Below are positions 34,862 through 42,942 of a stretch of 64,000 nt of DNA, one piece after another. How positions within the stretch are numbered: position 1 is the stretch's first letter; the number at the start of each line of letters is the position of its first letter. This stretch comes from Reyranella soli (GTDB lineage Bacteria; Pseudomonadota; Alphaproteobacteria; Reyranellales; Reyranellaceae). The notes beneath the pieces are model-generated. The model saw only the letters and a program-made list of their open reading frames with translations, had not been told where the DNA came from and did no database searches. The position numbers and the translations under genes were made by a program. The stretch is from the NCBI RefSeq assembly GCF_007992495.1, contig NZ_BKAJ01000074.1, forward strand, positions 19,814-83,813, read 5' to 3'.

Positions 34862-34875
34862 TTGACACAGGTCAA
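34862..34875 (-). promoter_or_regulatory. FNR/FixK-type box, ABC membrane gene
   Basis: Plus strand TTGACACAGGTCAA; on the gene strand TTGACCTGTGTCAA. A perfect TTGAC-N4-GTCAA dyad, centred 41 to 56 bases before the possible ATGs. It argues against the TTG start inside it. Confidence 0.7.
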
Positions 34876-34911
34876 GCCGCTCGCGATGCGGCGGGGCTGA
34901 CTGAGCCGGTC

Positions 34912-36564
34912 CTACGCCCTGCCCGACATCGTTGTTCCAGGTTTCGAGCCGCTGCCGGCGCCGGCTCCATGAGAGCCGATCAGTCGCCGTACTTCGTTCA
35001 GCAATTGCTGGCGCTGGCGGTCGTCGCTCTCCTGCAGGAGCACGTTGCGTAGATCGAGCAGCGTCGCGGCATAGTCGTTGTGCCAGTCACGTGCTGCGCT
35101 TGCCTGCGCCGGAGCCAGGCGGGGGGTGGCGGCAGCCCGCGACGGGAGGGCCAGCCACCGGCCGTCGCGGAAGACGATGCTGAACGCTTGATCGAGTTCC
35201 GGCGCAACGATGCGTGGATGGTCCAGCCCTGCCGCCGAGAGACTGTCGGCAAGCCCTTGCACGGCGTCGGGCTCGCCATGCACCAGCATCGCCGAGCCGA
35301 GCGTGGGAAGGAGCGGGCGCGCCCACTCGACCAGCTCATCGCGGTCGGCGTGGCCGGAATAGGCGTCTATGGCGCGAATCCGCGCCTTGACGTTGATTTC
35401 CTCGCCGTGGATGCGCACGCGCCGCGCGCCGTCGCGAACGAGAGCGCCCAGCGTGCCGGGCGCCTGGTATCCGACGAAGAGCACCGTCGAATCCGGCCGC
35501 CATAGATGGTCCTTGAGATGATGCTTCACGCGTCCGGCGTCGCACATGCCGGAGCCGGCCAGGATGACGGCGCCGCCGTGGATGCGGCCGATCGCCTTGC
35601 TTTGTTCGACCGTCTCGACCAGACGGAAATCGCCGCCCGTGAAGACCGTCCCGTCCGTCCCGCGCTCCAGGGCACGGCGATGACGGCGGAACACCTCGGT
35701 CGTCCGGCCGGCGAGCGGCGAATCCAGAAAGACCTGGACCGCCCCGATCTCGCCGTCGCGTTTGAGGCGGGCGATGTCGTCGAGTATCTCCTGGGTGCGC
35801 TCCACGGCGAACACCGGAATGATGACATTGCCGCCCGCCTTCAGCGCGTCGCTCAGCTCGCGTCCGAGCAGGGACCGGCGATCGGCCTCGGTCAGCCGTT
35901 GCCGCAGGCGATTGCCGTAGGTCGACTCCAGCAGGAGAATGTCACAGGGGTCCGGCATCGACGGATCGGGCTGGAGCGCTTTCTCCTGCGGTCCGATGTC
36001 TCCGGAAAAGACGAACCGCAGGGGACGCGGCCTGGCGTCGACTTCCATTTCGATGAAGGCGCTGCCCAGGATGTGGCCGGCGTTGCGCAGGCGGGTACGA
36101 ACGCCCTTCACCGGTTCGAACCACGAATCGTAACGCTGCACGCTGAGCAACGAGAGAGAGGCCTCGGCATCGCTGCGGGTGTAGACGGGGGCGACGGGCG
36201 GCTCCCCCCGGCGACTGTTGCGCCGGTTCAGCCGATCGACGTCGCCCTCCTGGATGGCTCCGGCATCGGGCAGGAGCCAATGCAGCAGATCGCGGGTGGC
36301 GTCCGTCGTCCACGCCTTGCCGTGGAAGCCTGCCAGCGCCAGCTTCGGGAACAGGCCGGTGTGATCGATGTGGGCGTGGGTCAGCAGCACCGCCTCGATG
36401 GTGGAGGCCTCGAAGGGAAGCTGACGGTAGTTCAGGCCGCGCAGCGACTTCGGCCCCTGGAACATGCCGCAATCGACCAGCAGATCGCCGCCTGGCGTGA
36501 CCAGGCGATAGCAGGAGCCGGTCACTGTGCCGGCGGCGCCGTGGGTGTGCAGCGAGACGTTCAC
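34912..36564 (-). CDS. MBL-fold/beta-CASP RNase-like metallohydrolase
   Basis: 550 residues. The zinc motif THAHIDHTG lies near residue 60, with later ligands in GHILGSAF and SGDIG. The beta-CASP domain and its RNA-specificity (RMMBL) end read GSGMCDAGRVKHHL, then VRIHGEEINVKARIRAIDAYSGHADRDEL, which matches CPSF/YsgA-like RNases. It probably cuts or trims RNA. The last 90 residues are an extra, low-complexity-ended tail. A box with one mismatch (36627-36640) lies 70 bases before the ATG. Such MBL genes recur with CBS, USP and Hsp20 genes in low-oxygen clusters (recalled). Confidence 0.88.
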   Translation of the reverse strand: MNVSLHTHGAAGTVTGSCYRLVTPGGDLLVDCGMFQGPKSLRGLNYRQLPFEASTIEAVLLTHAHIDHTGLFPKLALAGFHGKAWTTDATRDLLHWLLPDAGAIQEGDVDRLNRRNSRRGEPPVAPVYTRSDAEASLSLLSVQRYDSWFEPVKGVRTRLRNAGHILGSAFIEMEVDARPRPLRFVFSGDIGPQEKALQPDPSMPDPCDILLLESTYGNRLRQRLTEADRRSLLGRELSDALKAGGNVIIPVFAVERTQEILDDIARLKRDGEIGAVQVFLDSPLAGRTTEVFRRHRRALERGTDGTVFTGGDFRLVETVEQSKAIGRIHGGAVILAGSGMCDAGRVKHHLKDHLWRPDSTVLFVGYQAPGTLGALVRDGARRVRIHGEEINVKARIRAIDAYSGHADRDELVEWARPLLPTLGSAMLVHGEPDAVQGLADSLSAAGLDHPRIVAPELDQAFSIVFRDGRWLALPSRAAATPRLAPAQASAARDWHNDYAATLLDLRNVLLQESDDRQRQQLLNEVRRLIGSHGAGAGSGSKPGTTMSGRA

Positions 36565-36626
36565 CGGCCTTGCTCCGTCTTATATGTCCATCCGTTACCA
36601 ATACGGCGCACCGTCGGCGAGGGCGT

Positions 36627-36640
36627 TTGATCTGGCTCAT
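36627..36640. promoter_or_regulatory. FNR/FixK-type box (one mismatch)
   Basis: TTGATCTGGCTCAT. The right half ends CAT rather than CAA. It is centred 70 bases before the MBL gene (-) and 52 bases before the MORN gene (+). Confidence 0.55.
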
Positions 36641-36685
36641 ACGATTGACGGGCCGTGTGCGGTTTCCTGGGTGCCGGGACGAGGA

Positions 36686-37273
36686 ATGAACATCATCATG
36701 GCTGTATCTTGTGAAGGTTTCGGCATTGCCATCGGCAAGAGGGCTTGGGCGCTCGTTCGCATGGCCACGACGTGCAGCGTCCTTGTTCTGGTCCCGCCGC
36801 TGGCCCTCGCCGCCGCCGAGATCCGCGCAGGGTCGTGCGGCGTCCAGGAGCCGGACTCGTTGGAGATCAACTGGACCGCGCCATGCCAGGACGGTAGCTG
36901 GGACCTCGATCCGCAGGCGGGATGCCGGATGTGGCATTGGCGTCCGGACCCCGAGGATACCGCGACATGGTCCGGCCGCTGCCTGTCCGGCCGCAAGGAA
37001 GGTCATGGCGCCGTCGAGTGGTACGAGCACGGTCGCCCCATCGATCGCTTCGAGGGCGTCTTTCGGCGTGGCAAGCGGGAGGGTTTCGGCCGCTATGACT
37101 GGCCGGCCGGTCAGAGCTATCAGGGCGCCTACGTCGCCGACCTGCCGGACGGGCAGGGCGTCGTGACCATCGTTGGAGCGTCGTTCGAGGGGACGTGGCG
37201 GCGTGGCTGCCTGACTCATGGCGACAAGCGCATTGCCATTGGCGTTCCGCTAAGTGCCTGCGGTGCCCCATGA
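36686..37273 (+). CDS. Exported MORN-repeat protein
   Basis: About 195 residues. A hydrophobic leader (ALVRMATTCSVLVLVPPLALAAA) precedes a Cys-rich stretch (SCGVQEP, APCQDG, AGCRMW, GRCLSG). Two to three MORN repeats follow from about residue 125: GRPIDRFEGVFRRGKREGFGRYDWPAGQSYQGAYVADLPDGQGVVTI. MORN repeats are short beta hairpins that bind lipid or partner proteins. The start is uncertain: ATG at 36686 is followed by a long pre-leader, and ATGs at 36698 and 36761 are also in frame. The stop overlaps the HdeD start by 4 bases (ATGA). Confidence 0.7.
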   Translation: MNIIMAVSCEGFGIAIGKRAWALVRMATTCSVLVLVPPLALAAAEIRAGSCGVQEPDSLEINWTAPCQDGSWDLDPQAGCRMWHWRPDPEDTATWSGRCLSGRKEGHGAVEWYEHGRPIDRFEGVFRRGKREGFGRYDWPAGQSYQGAYVADLPDGQGVVTIVGASFEGTWRRGCLTHGDKRIAIGVPLSACGAP

Positions 37274-37866
37274 GCGCACCGCCCGGACTGAACAATGGCG
37301 GCAGCGTCGATGAGGCGGCGCTGCTCGACGCGGCTGCCGATCACTCCTTGTTGCTGCTGTTGCGAGGGATTGCGGCAATCGCCTTTGCGGTCCTCGCCTT
37401 CTTCTGGCCAAAGCTCACGATAATCGATCTAACGATCCTGTGGGCGGCCTATTCCTTCGTCGATGGCGTTCTTGCCCTGACTGCCGCGATCAGACTCAAG
37501 GCCGGAAGGTCACGAGCATGGTTGGGATTGATTGGAATGGGCGGCATTGCATGCGCCGGTGCCGTGCTGATCGCACCGCTGGAGCTTGCGGCACATCTGG
37601 CTGCGATCGTTTCCACTTGGGCCTGCTTGACCGGCGCGATGTACGTGTGGGTCGCGCTGAAGCTGCGCAAGGCGGTCCGGGGAGGTTGGATCCTGGCTTT
37701 GGACGGTATCGGCATCGTTCTGTTCGGTCTGGCTTTGGCCTTTTGGCCGCGTTTGGAACTGGCAGCGTTGGTGTGGCTGACCGGATGGTTCGCGGCTCTA
37801 CTCGGGAGCCTGCTGCTGTATATAAGGCTTTGGCTCGGCCGGTCACGCCGAGCCGGCGCCGGATAG
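37270..37866 (+). CDS. HdeD/DUF308-family membrane protein
   Basis: 198 residues, six membrane helices as three pairs, the DUF308 layout of E. coli HdeD, a membrane protein linked to acid stress at high cell density. The first pair starts LLLLLRGIAAIAFAVLAFFWPKLTIIDLTILWAAYSFVDGVLAL. The start overlaps the MORN gene stop by 4 bases, so both are probably co-translated. Membership in the FNR-box island suggests general stress use rather than acid stress alone. Confidence 0.85.
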   Translation: MSAPPGLNNGGSVDEAALLDAAADHSLLLLLRGIAAIAFAVLAFFWPKLTIIDLTILWAAYSFVDGVLALTAAIRLKAGRSRAWLGLIGMGGIACAGAVLIAPLELAAHLAAIVSTWACLTGAMYVWVALKLRKAVRGGWILALDGIGIVLFGLALAFWPRLELAALVWLTGWFAALLGSLLLYIRLWLGRSRRAGAG

Positions 37867-37872
37867 TTTGCG

Positions 37873-38157
37873 TTAGCGGTAGACCAGTACGGGCAGCGCG
37901 CTGTGCGTCAGGACCTTTGTGGTGACGCTTCCGAGCACAAGGGCTGCGACGCCCCGCCGTCCGTGCGAGGCCATCGCGATGAGGTCGCATCCTCGCTTGC
38001 TTGCGGTTTCGATGATTGCCTGGTGGACCTGCTCGTGTTCGAGCTTGACGGTAGCGTATGCCACGCCGATCCCCTGCGCCACTTCGTTCGCCGCTGAGAC
38101 GATACGTGCAGCTTCATCGTGGGACCGCTTGTTGTAGGCGGCTTCCGTAGGCAGCAG
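37873..38157 (-). pseudogene. Universal stress protein, C-terminal remnant
   Basis: The frame directly after the CBS stop codon (TGA 38158-38160) reads LLPTEAAYNKRSHDEA, then continues to VSAANEVAQGIGVAYATVKLEHEQVHQAIIETASKRGCDLIAMASHGRRGVAALVLGSVTTKVLTHSALPVLVYR and stops. That is the C-terminal 90 or so residues of a UspA domain, with the GxxGS-nucleotide loop and the final VLVYR strand. The first 60 residues (first beta strand and the conserved Asp) are missing, and the only start codon is a GTG (38082) that gives 69 residues. The upstream protein's stop is in the same reading frame. A deletion has probably joined an intact CBS gene to a broken usp gene. Confidence 0.75.
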
Positions 38158-38577
38158 TCAGCGCATGTGCTCCCAAAGATCGCGCTCGTCCTCGTGACGC
38201 GTGTACTCGATGCCTTTGAAGTCCCCGCGGGAGACGACGCCCAGTACCTTGCCATCCTTCACCAGTGGCACATGGCGGAAACCGCCGTCCCACATCAGGC
38301 GCAAGGCGTCGATTGCCGTCTGATCGGGCGACATCGTCGCCGGTTTCGCCGTCATGACGTCGGCGAGACGCGTCACCGTCGCATCACGGCCTTGCGCCAA
38401 GACCCGGCATACCGCGTCACGCCCGGTGAAAATGCCGATCAGGCTGCCGTTGTCGCCCATCACCAGGACGGACCCGGCTTGGCAGTCGCGCATCCGCTCA
38501 CAGGCCGCCATCACGCTGGCCGTCTCGTCCATGACGAGCGGGCGTTGTTCAAGGATGACATCGGCAAGCTTTCGCAT
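38158..38577 (-). CDS. CBS-pair protein (copy C)
   Basis: 139 residues, two CBS domains only: about residues 1-60 (MRKLADVILEQRPLVMDETASVMAACERMRDCQAGSVLVMG) and 70-135 (VTRLADVMTAKPATMSPDQTAIDALRLMWDGGFRHVPLV). The GRDAVCRVLA linker is shared with the copy at 40022-40444, so the two are close paralogues. The ATG at 38577 has GCGAGGAC upstream; a TTG seven codons earlier is less likely. A perfect FNR/FixK box is centred 64 bases before it. CBS pairs sense AMP, ATP or SAM. Confidence 0.9.
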   Translation of the reverse strand: MRKLADVILEQRPLVMDETASVMAACERMRDCQAGSVLVMGDNGSLIGIFTGRDAVCRVLAQGRDATVTRLADVMTAKPATMSPDQTAIDALRLMWDGGFRHVPLVKDGKVLGVVSRGDFKGIEYTRHEDERDLWEHMR

Positions 38578-38633
38578 GATGTCCTCGCCAAGTTTCAAAG
38601 CGGCTATGATGCATGTACTCGAGCGCGGCGGGT

Positions 38634-38647
38634 TTGATCGACATCAA
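38634..38647 (-). promoter_or_regulatory. FNR/FixK-type box, CBS gene (copy C)
   Basis: TTGATCGACATCAA, a perfect FNR consensus (TTGAT-N4-ATCAA), centred 64 bases before the CBS start. The remaining 218 bases up to the CYTH gene show no further clear signal. Confidence 0.78.
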
Positions 38648-38865
38648 CGAACCGGCCGTGCGCCGGGTACAAAATCATGAAAATGGAGCTCCGCGTCGGT
38701 CCGCGGGCGCTCGAAGCAGGGGATGCTTGACCATTTCAAGCGCAACTTTCGTGCCGGTGTTCCCTTCGCGAGCGTGGCATGCTTACGATGGGCACTTGAA
38801 ACCGGAATCAGAAACGACATCGACTCAAAACTGGCCGCCGCCTCGACGCACTCATGGGGAGAGAC

Positions 38866-39396
38866 ATGGCGCTCGAGATAGAGAGGAAATTCCTTGTGCG
38901 GGATGAAAGCTGGAGGGCCCACTGTGCTCACCAGCAGGAGATCAGGGACGGGCTGATCGCAATTGCCGACGGCCGCAAAGTCCGTGTCAGGATCTGCGAT
39001 CAGCGCGCGACGTTGACCGTGAAGGCCAAGACGGAAAGGCTGGCGAACCATGAGTTCGAGTACGAAATACCATTGAGCGACGCCGAGGAGCTGCTCGCCC
39101 GTCATTGCCTTCGCGCCGCGCTGGCCAAGACCCGATACGTCGTCCCTCATGGCCAGCATGTGTGGCACGTGGACGTCTACAAGGGGATATTGAAAGGGGT
39201 GGTCCTCGCCGAAGTCGAGCTTCCTTCCGAGACGGCTGACGTTGCGCTTCCACCGTGGATCGGTCGGGAAGTCACGGGCAATCCCGACTACAAGAAGACC
39301 AACATGGTCGACAAACGGCTGAACATTATGCCCTCGTCGGCGCTTGTGCCGGTGGACACGATGGCCGACGGCCACCCGGGGCATGGCCGGCGCTGA
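38866..39396 (+). CDS. CYTH-domain protein (triphosphate tunnel metalloenzyme)
   Basis: 176 residues. The N-terminal LEIERKFLV carries the ExExK signature of CYTH enzymes. Further acidic and basic strands (KVRVRICDQRATLTVKAKT, EFEYEIPLSDAEELL, WHVDVYKGILKGVVLAEVELP) line the tunnel. Relatives hydrolyse inorganic triphosphate or thiamine triphosphate, or act as class IV adenylate cyclases. The small size and EIERKFLV start favour the YgiF/inorganic triphosphatase type. GGGGAGAG lies 3 bases before the ATG at 38866. It is divergent from the CBS gene. Confidence 0.87.
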   Translation: MALEIERKFLVRDESWRAHCAHQQEIRDGLIAIADGRKVRVRICDQRATLTVKAKTERLANHEFEYEIPLSDAEELLARHCLRAALAKTRYVVPHGQHVWHVDVYKGILKGVVLAEVELPSETADVALPPWIGREVTGNPDYKKTNMVDKRLNIMPSSALVPVDTMADGHPGHGRR

Positions 39397-39539
39397 CGCG
39401 CTGTCGTTCGAGGCCGTGAACAGGGGAGCGGCCGCCTGGGCCGGTCAGCACTGCCTGTACGGTCGAGCCGGACCGGCTCCGAGCGGTACGTCCACGTGAC
39501 GGCAAAGCTCGCAAACTGGCCCAGCAGGAGGCACGAGTT

Positions 39540-39555
39540 GCCCCCTACTGGGGGC
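39540..39555 (-). terminator. Short GC hairpin after cytochrome c gene
   Basis: GCCCCC (39540-39545) and GGGGGC (39550-39555) around TACT, just past the cytochrome c stop on the minus strand. The rest of the 39397-39562 gap has only weak dyads. Confidence 0.4.
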
Positions 39556-39562
39556 TCGCCGC

Positions 39563-39868
39563 CTAGTTGGCGCGAAGGCTGTAGATATAGGCGATGAGGT
39601 CGTCCTGCTGCCGCCTGCTGAGGGCAAGATCGGGCATGCGACTGTGCTGCGGGTTCATCGCTGCCCGCAATTGATCCGCCGACAAGCCAGGCTTGGCGGC
39701 AATGCCCGGAAAGGTCGGCAGGCCGTTTGCCGGCGCCGAGGTCGCCGCTCGGTCTACCACGTGACAGGAAGAACACCATCGCAGGGCGATCTCGCGCCCC
39801 TGCTGCGCATCCTGCGCGACGGCGAAAGACGGGATGAACACGATGGCGCAAGCAAGGCGGCGAAGCAT
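39563..39868 (-). CDS. Small periplasmic c-type cytochrome
   Basis: 101 residues with a signal peptide (MLRRLACAIVFIPSFAVA). The heme motif CSSCH lies near residue 32. The axial Met is probably in NPQHSRMPDLALSRRQQDDLIAYIYSL, the usual class I cytochrome ending. It is a monoheme electron carrier in the periplasm. GGGAG precedes the ATG. A perfect FNR/FixK box lies between it and the CBS gene at 40022, so both may be switched on when oxygen falls. No oxidase genes are in the window. Confidence 0.9.
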   Translation of the reverse strand: MLRRLACAIVFIPSFAVAQDAQQGREIALRWCSSCHVVDRAATSAPANGLPTFPGIAAKPGLSADQLRAAMNPQHSRMPDLALSRRQQDDLIAYIYSLRAN

Positions 39869-39951
39869 GGTCTACTCCCGGTGTTGAACGCTCCTCTTGG
39901 CCGCATCGAGACGGCGGCCTGAAAGATTGGGCCGTCCTTGCCGTGCAGACG

Positions 39952-39965
39952 TTGATCCTGATCAA
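39952..39965. promoter_or_regulatory. FNR/FixK-type box between cytochrome c and CBS genes
   Basis: TTGATCCTGATCAA, the best match in the window to the FNR/FixK consensus. It is centred 64 bases before the CBS gene (+) and 90 bases before the cytochrome c gene (-). Confidence 0.82.
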
Positions 39966-40021
39966 GTCCGCGACGGCAGGAAGCGCGCAGCATGCGCGAC
40001 GTCGACTGATGCGCGGAGGGG

Positions 40022-40444
40022 ATGATGCGAAAATTCTCCGTCGTAACCCTGCACCACCATCCGATCACGATGGACGCGGCGGCAAGCGTGATCGATGCTT
40101 GCGACCAGATGCGTGTTCGTCAAGCGGGATCGGTCCTGGTGACGGGAGAGACCGGCCGACTGGTCGGAATCTTCACCGGGCGTGACGCGGTGTGCCGGGT
40201 CCTGGCGCAACGACGCGACCCGTACAGCACCCGCCTCGCCGAGGTCATGACGCCGGATCCGAAGACGATGTTGCCTGGCCAGACCGCGGTCGACGCCTTG
40301 CGCATGATGGCGGACGGCGGCTTTCGCCACGTGCCGCTGGTCAAGAATGGCGGAATTGTCGGCCTGGTTTCCCGCGGCGACTTCAGGGGGCTGGAGCTGG
40401 ATCCCGACGATGAGGAATGTGATCTCTGGGAGCACCTGCGTTGA
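40022..40444 (+). CDS. CBS-pair protein (copy D)
   Basis: 140 residues, two CBS domains in the same layout as 38158-38577: TMDAAASVIDACDQMRVRQAGSVLV, then GRDAVCRVLAQRRDPYSTRLAEVMTPDPKTMLPGQTAVDALRMMADGGFRHVPLV. The tail ECDLWEHLR also matches copy C (RDLWEHMR). GGAGG lies 2 bases before the first ATG and 5 before the second (40025), so the second start may be used. The FNR/FixK box is centred 64 bases upstream, the same distance as for copy C. Confidence 0.9.
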   Translation: MMRKFSVVTLHHHPITMDAAASVIDACDQMRVRQAGSVLVTGETGRLVGIFTGRDAVCRVLAQRRDPYSTRLAEVMTPDPKTMLPGQTAVDALRMMADGGFRHVPLVKNGGIVGLVSRGDFRGLELDPDDEECDLWEHLR

Positions 40445-40467
40445 GACGGCCGGTGCCTTTCCAGGGA

Positions 40468-41304
40468 TCAGTGCGACATGAGGACAGGAACCGTCATGTT
40501 GGCGAGCAGGGTACGGCTTGCACCGCCCAGCACCAGCTCGCGCAGCCTGGAATGGCCGTACAGGCCCATCACCACCAGGTCGACCTCGTGGTCGGCGGCG
40601 CGCGACAGAATCACGCTGCCGACATCTGAGTCGGACGCCACGTCGCGCTGCACCGTCACCTTGACGCCATGCCGTACCAGCCATGCCGCGGCATCGGCGC
40701 CCGGCTCGGCGCCGTGACCATAATTGGACGAGCGGGGATCCACGCTGAGCACGATGACCTTGGAGGCAGCCTGCAAGAACGGCAGCGCATCCGAGGCTGC
40801 GCGGGCGCTCTCGCGGCTTGCGTTCCAACACAGCATGACGGTCTTGCCGCACTCTGCCGGCGCGCCGACATGCGGCACCACCAGTATCGGCCGGCCGGTC
40901 GACAGGGCCATGGTTTCAGGCAGATCGAGCGGCACGAAAGACGGTGCGCCAGGATCGGGCTGCCCAAGCACCATGAGGTCGGCGTAGCGCGCATGAACGG
41001 GCAGGCGTGCGTCGATGTAGCCGTCTTCGGACCGCCATTCCGTCAAGAGGTCGGTACCCTTCACGGCCTTGGTGAACGCTGCTTTGGCCGCCGCCAGGTT
41101 TGCCTTCGCCGTCTCTTCGAACAGAGAAAACAAGGTGCCCATCGCCGCGGACCCGGCGAACATGGGAGGCGCTTCGAATGGCTCCTGGATGTGCACGCCG
41201 ACGAGGCGGGCATCGTTGCGCTTGGCCAGTTCGACCGCGATGGCAAGCCGGTGCGCAACCTTCGGATCGGCGTCGCAATGTACCAAGATGGTCTTGTACC
41301 CCAT
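40468..41304 (-). CDS. Tandem universal stress protein
   Basis: 278 residues, two UspA-like halves. The first starts MGYKTILVHCDADPKVAHRLAIAVELAKRNDARLVGVHIQEP and ends at GRPILVVPH near residue 147. The second covers about 155-278, with VIVLSVDPRS, the nucleotide-type loop GLYGHSRLRELVLGGASRTLL and the ending VPVLMSH. AGGAGG precedes the ATG at 41304. An FNR/FixK box is centred 64 bases upstream. Tandem USPs of this kind are hallmarks of Anr, FixK and DosR regulons (established knowledge). Confidence 0.9.
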   Translation of the reverse strand: MGYKTILVHCDADPKVAHRLAIAVELAKRNDARLVGVHIQEPFEAPPMFAGSAAMGTLFSLFEETAKANLAAAKAAFTKAVKGTDLLTEWRSEDGYIDARLPVHARYADLMVLGQPDPGAPSFVPLDLPETMALSTGRPILVVPHVGAPAECGKTVMLCWNASRESARAASDALPFLQAASKVIVLSVDPRSSNYGHGAEPGADAAAWLVRHGVKVTVQRDVASDSDVGSVILSRAADHEVDLVVMGLYGHSRLRELVLGGASRTLLANMTVPVLMSH

Positions 41305-41361
41305 GGCCGCCTCCTGTTGACGTAGAAGGGCCGCAGGATGGCGCAAGCGACGCCGGCGGCC

Positions 41362-41375
41362 TTGACGCAGGTCAA
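41362..41375 (-). promoter_or_regulatory. FNR/FixK-type box, tandem usp gene
   Basis: TTGACGCAGGTCAA, centred 64 bases before the usp ATG. Perfect TTGAC-N4-GTCAA dyad. Confidence 0.75.
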
Positions 41376-41409
41376 GCGGTCGTCGAGTCGATCGGACGGC
41401 CGAGGTTAT

Positions 41410-41423
41410 TTGATCCAGATCAT
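41410..41423 (+). promoter_or_regulatory. FNR/FixK-type box (one mismatch), TPR gene
   Basis: TTGATCCAGATCAT, centred 41.5 bases before the TPR ATG. One mismatch in the right half. At this spacing a class II activator would start transcription at about the ATG, so either the message is nearly leaderless or the site serves as a partner of 41362-41375. Confidence 0.5.
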
Positions 41424-41457
41424 TTGCGGCCGACGATCGATACGACACGTTGCGCAG

Positions 41458-42201
41458 ATGCCTCTGAAGCCGGCGAGCCTGGTTGTCTTGGTGAGCGCCC
41501 TGTCGGCGGGAATTGCCGGGATGGCACGCACGCAGGATTACGACCAGCTCTTAAGGAGGTGCTATACGGAGAGCCTGCCGGACCAAGTGATTGCGAGCTG
41601 TTCCTTGGTCATCTCGCGAGGCGCGGCGGACAGGGCAGAGCTCGCCACCGCCTTCAAGAATCGAGGTAACGCCTATGACGACAAGGGTGAATATGCCCGG
41701 GCGCTCGAGGACTACGATCAAGCAGTGACGATCAATCCTCTGGATGCGGATGCCTTCAATAGTCGGGGCACCACGTATACCGCTCTTGCTCGCTATGAAC
41801 GCGCCATCCTGGATTTTGACGAAGCAATAAGGCTCAACCCGGCCAGTCCATTGGCCTTCAGCAACCGATGCTTCGCGAGGGGCGCCTTGGATCAGCTCGA
41901 GCAGGCGCTGACCGACTGTAGCGAGGCGCTGCACCTGAAACCCAAGAATCCCGGCGCGCTCGGATCGCGTGCCTTCATCTACCTGAAGCTTCGGCGCTAT
42001 GAGGCGGCAATTGCGGATTACAATTCGAAGCTGCGAGAGAGTCCCGACGATGCCTATGCCCTCTTCGGCAGAGGCGTCGCCAAGTACATGAAGGGCGATT
42101 TGCGGGGTGGTGACGGCGACATCGTCGCATCGCAAGCACTGAAGCCCGACATTGCAGAAGACATGGCCAAACTCGGAATCCGGTTACAGAGCCTTCGCTA
42201 G
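41458..42201 (+). CDS. Exported TPR-repeat protein
   Basis: 247 residues with a signal peptide (ASLVVLVSALSAGIAGMA). An N-terminal CYTESLPDQVIASCSLVIS segment is followed by about four TPR repeats: AFKNRGNAYDDKGEYARALEDYDQAVTINP, AFNSRGTTYTALARYERAILDFDEAIRLNP, then two more. TPR arrays form a superhelix that binds partner proteins. It is probably periplasmic. The start at 41458 was chosen to include the signal peptide. A weak FNR-type box lies upstream. Confidence 0.87.
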   Translation: MPLKPASLVVLVSALSAGIAGMARTQDYDQLLRRCYTESLPDQVIASCSLVISRGAADRAELATAFKNRGNAYDDKGEYARALEDYDQAVTINPLDADAFNSRGTTYTALARYERAILDFDEAIRLNPASPLAFSNRCFARGALDQLEQALTDCSEALHLKPKNPGALGSRAFIYLKLRRYEAAIADYNSKLRESPDDAYALFGRGVAKYMKGDLRGGDGDIVASQALKPDIAEDMAKLGIRLQSLR

Positions 42202-42213
42202 CGGATGGCGCAG

Positions 42214-42256
42214 GCACTGCCAGCACATTGCCGGCAGTGCTGGCACGAAGCGTGCC
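42214..42256 (+). terminator. Double hairpin after the TPR gene
   Basis: GCACTGCC (42214-42221) pairs with GGCAGTGC (42233-42240), followed at once by GGCACG-AAG-CGTGCC (42242-42256). An A-rich stretch lies beyond, but there is no T-run on this strand. The rest of the gap to 42396 shows nothing clear. Confidence 0.45.
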
Positions 42257-42396
42257 CTTCATGGCACGAAAAAACTAACAAAGTGTCGCCCGCAGGCCGC
42301 AAGCCGTCCGAATAGCCGTCGAAATTCTTCGGTCGGGAATATACCGAAGTCATTTCAGTTGCCGTCATATATAACTCGGATTATTGTTGTGCGGCT

Positions 42397-42942
42397 TTAG
42401 AAGGTCAGCCCGTACGCTGCTTCTTCCGTATAGATGGAGCCGCTTCGGCCGCTGCGACTCGTGTAAAGCGCAAAGTGGTCGGCGATCCACGGGCCGGCCT
42501 TGAAGGTCGAGTGGCTCGCCATGAACTGCGCCAGATGGTGTCCGGTCTCCGCGCTACTGCCGAAGCGCGCCAGGGTCACGTGCGGGCGGAACTTGCGGCG
42601 CTCGACCTCGATGCCGCAGTTGCGCGCCACGGTCGAGACCTTCTGCTGCAGCCAGTCGAGGCGCTCGCTTTTCTCGACGGTGGCGACCAGGGCGCGCGGC
42701 TGCTTGCCGCTCGAGAACTGTTCGACGCCGGCGATGGCGACAGAGAACGGAGGACCGGCGATGTCGGACAGTTCCTCCTCGAGGTCGCGCATGGCGCCGC
42801 CCTGCACCTCGCCCGCGAAGCAGAGGGTGACATGGAAGTTTTCCGCCGGCTGCCAGCGCGCGTCGGGCACGCCCGACTGCAGCGCTAGCAGGTCGTCGGC
42901 GACTTCTTCAGGGACGGGCAGGGCGACGAACAGACGAGGCAT
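42397..42942 (-). CDS. thpR: RNA 2',3'-cyclic phosphodiesterase
   Basis: 181 residues with the two HxTx motifs of the 2H phosphoesterase fold: FHVTLCFAG near residue 39 and PHVTLARFG near 125. The ending LYTSRSGRSGSIYTEEAAYGL is also usual for ThpR/LigT. It hydrolyses 2',3'-cyclic phosphate ends on RNA. The 5' end overlaps the 3' end of the lysophospholipase gene by 35 bases on the same strand, so it follows it in an operon. Confidence 0.92.
   Translation of the reverse strand: MPRLFVALPVPEEVADDLLALQSGVPDARWQPAENFHVTLCFAGEVQGGAMRDLEEELSDIAGPPFSVAIAGVEQFSSGKQPRALVATVEKSERLDWLQQKVSTVARNCGIEVERRKFRPHVTLARFGSSAETGHHLAQFMASHSTFKAGPWIADHFALYTSRSGRSGSIYTEEAAYGLTF

Noticed and set aside
38740..38760. 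TTGACCATTTCAAG as another FNR box before the CYTH gene
   Set aside because: The spacing between the half sites is one base short.
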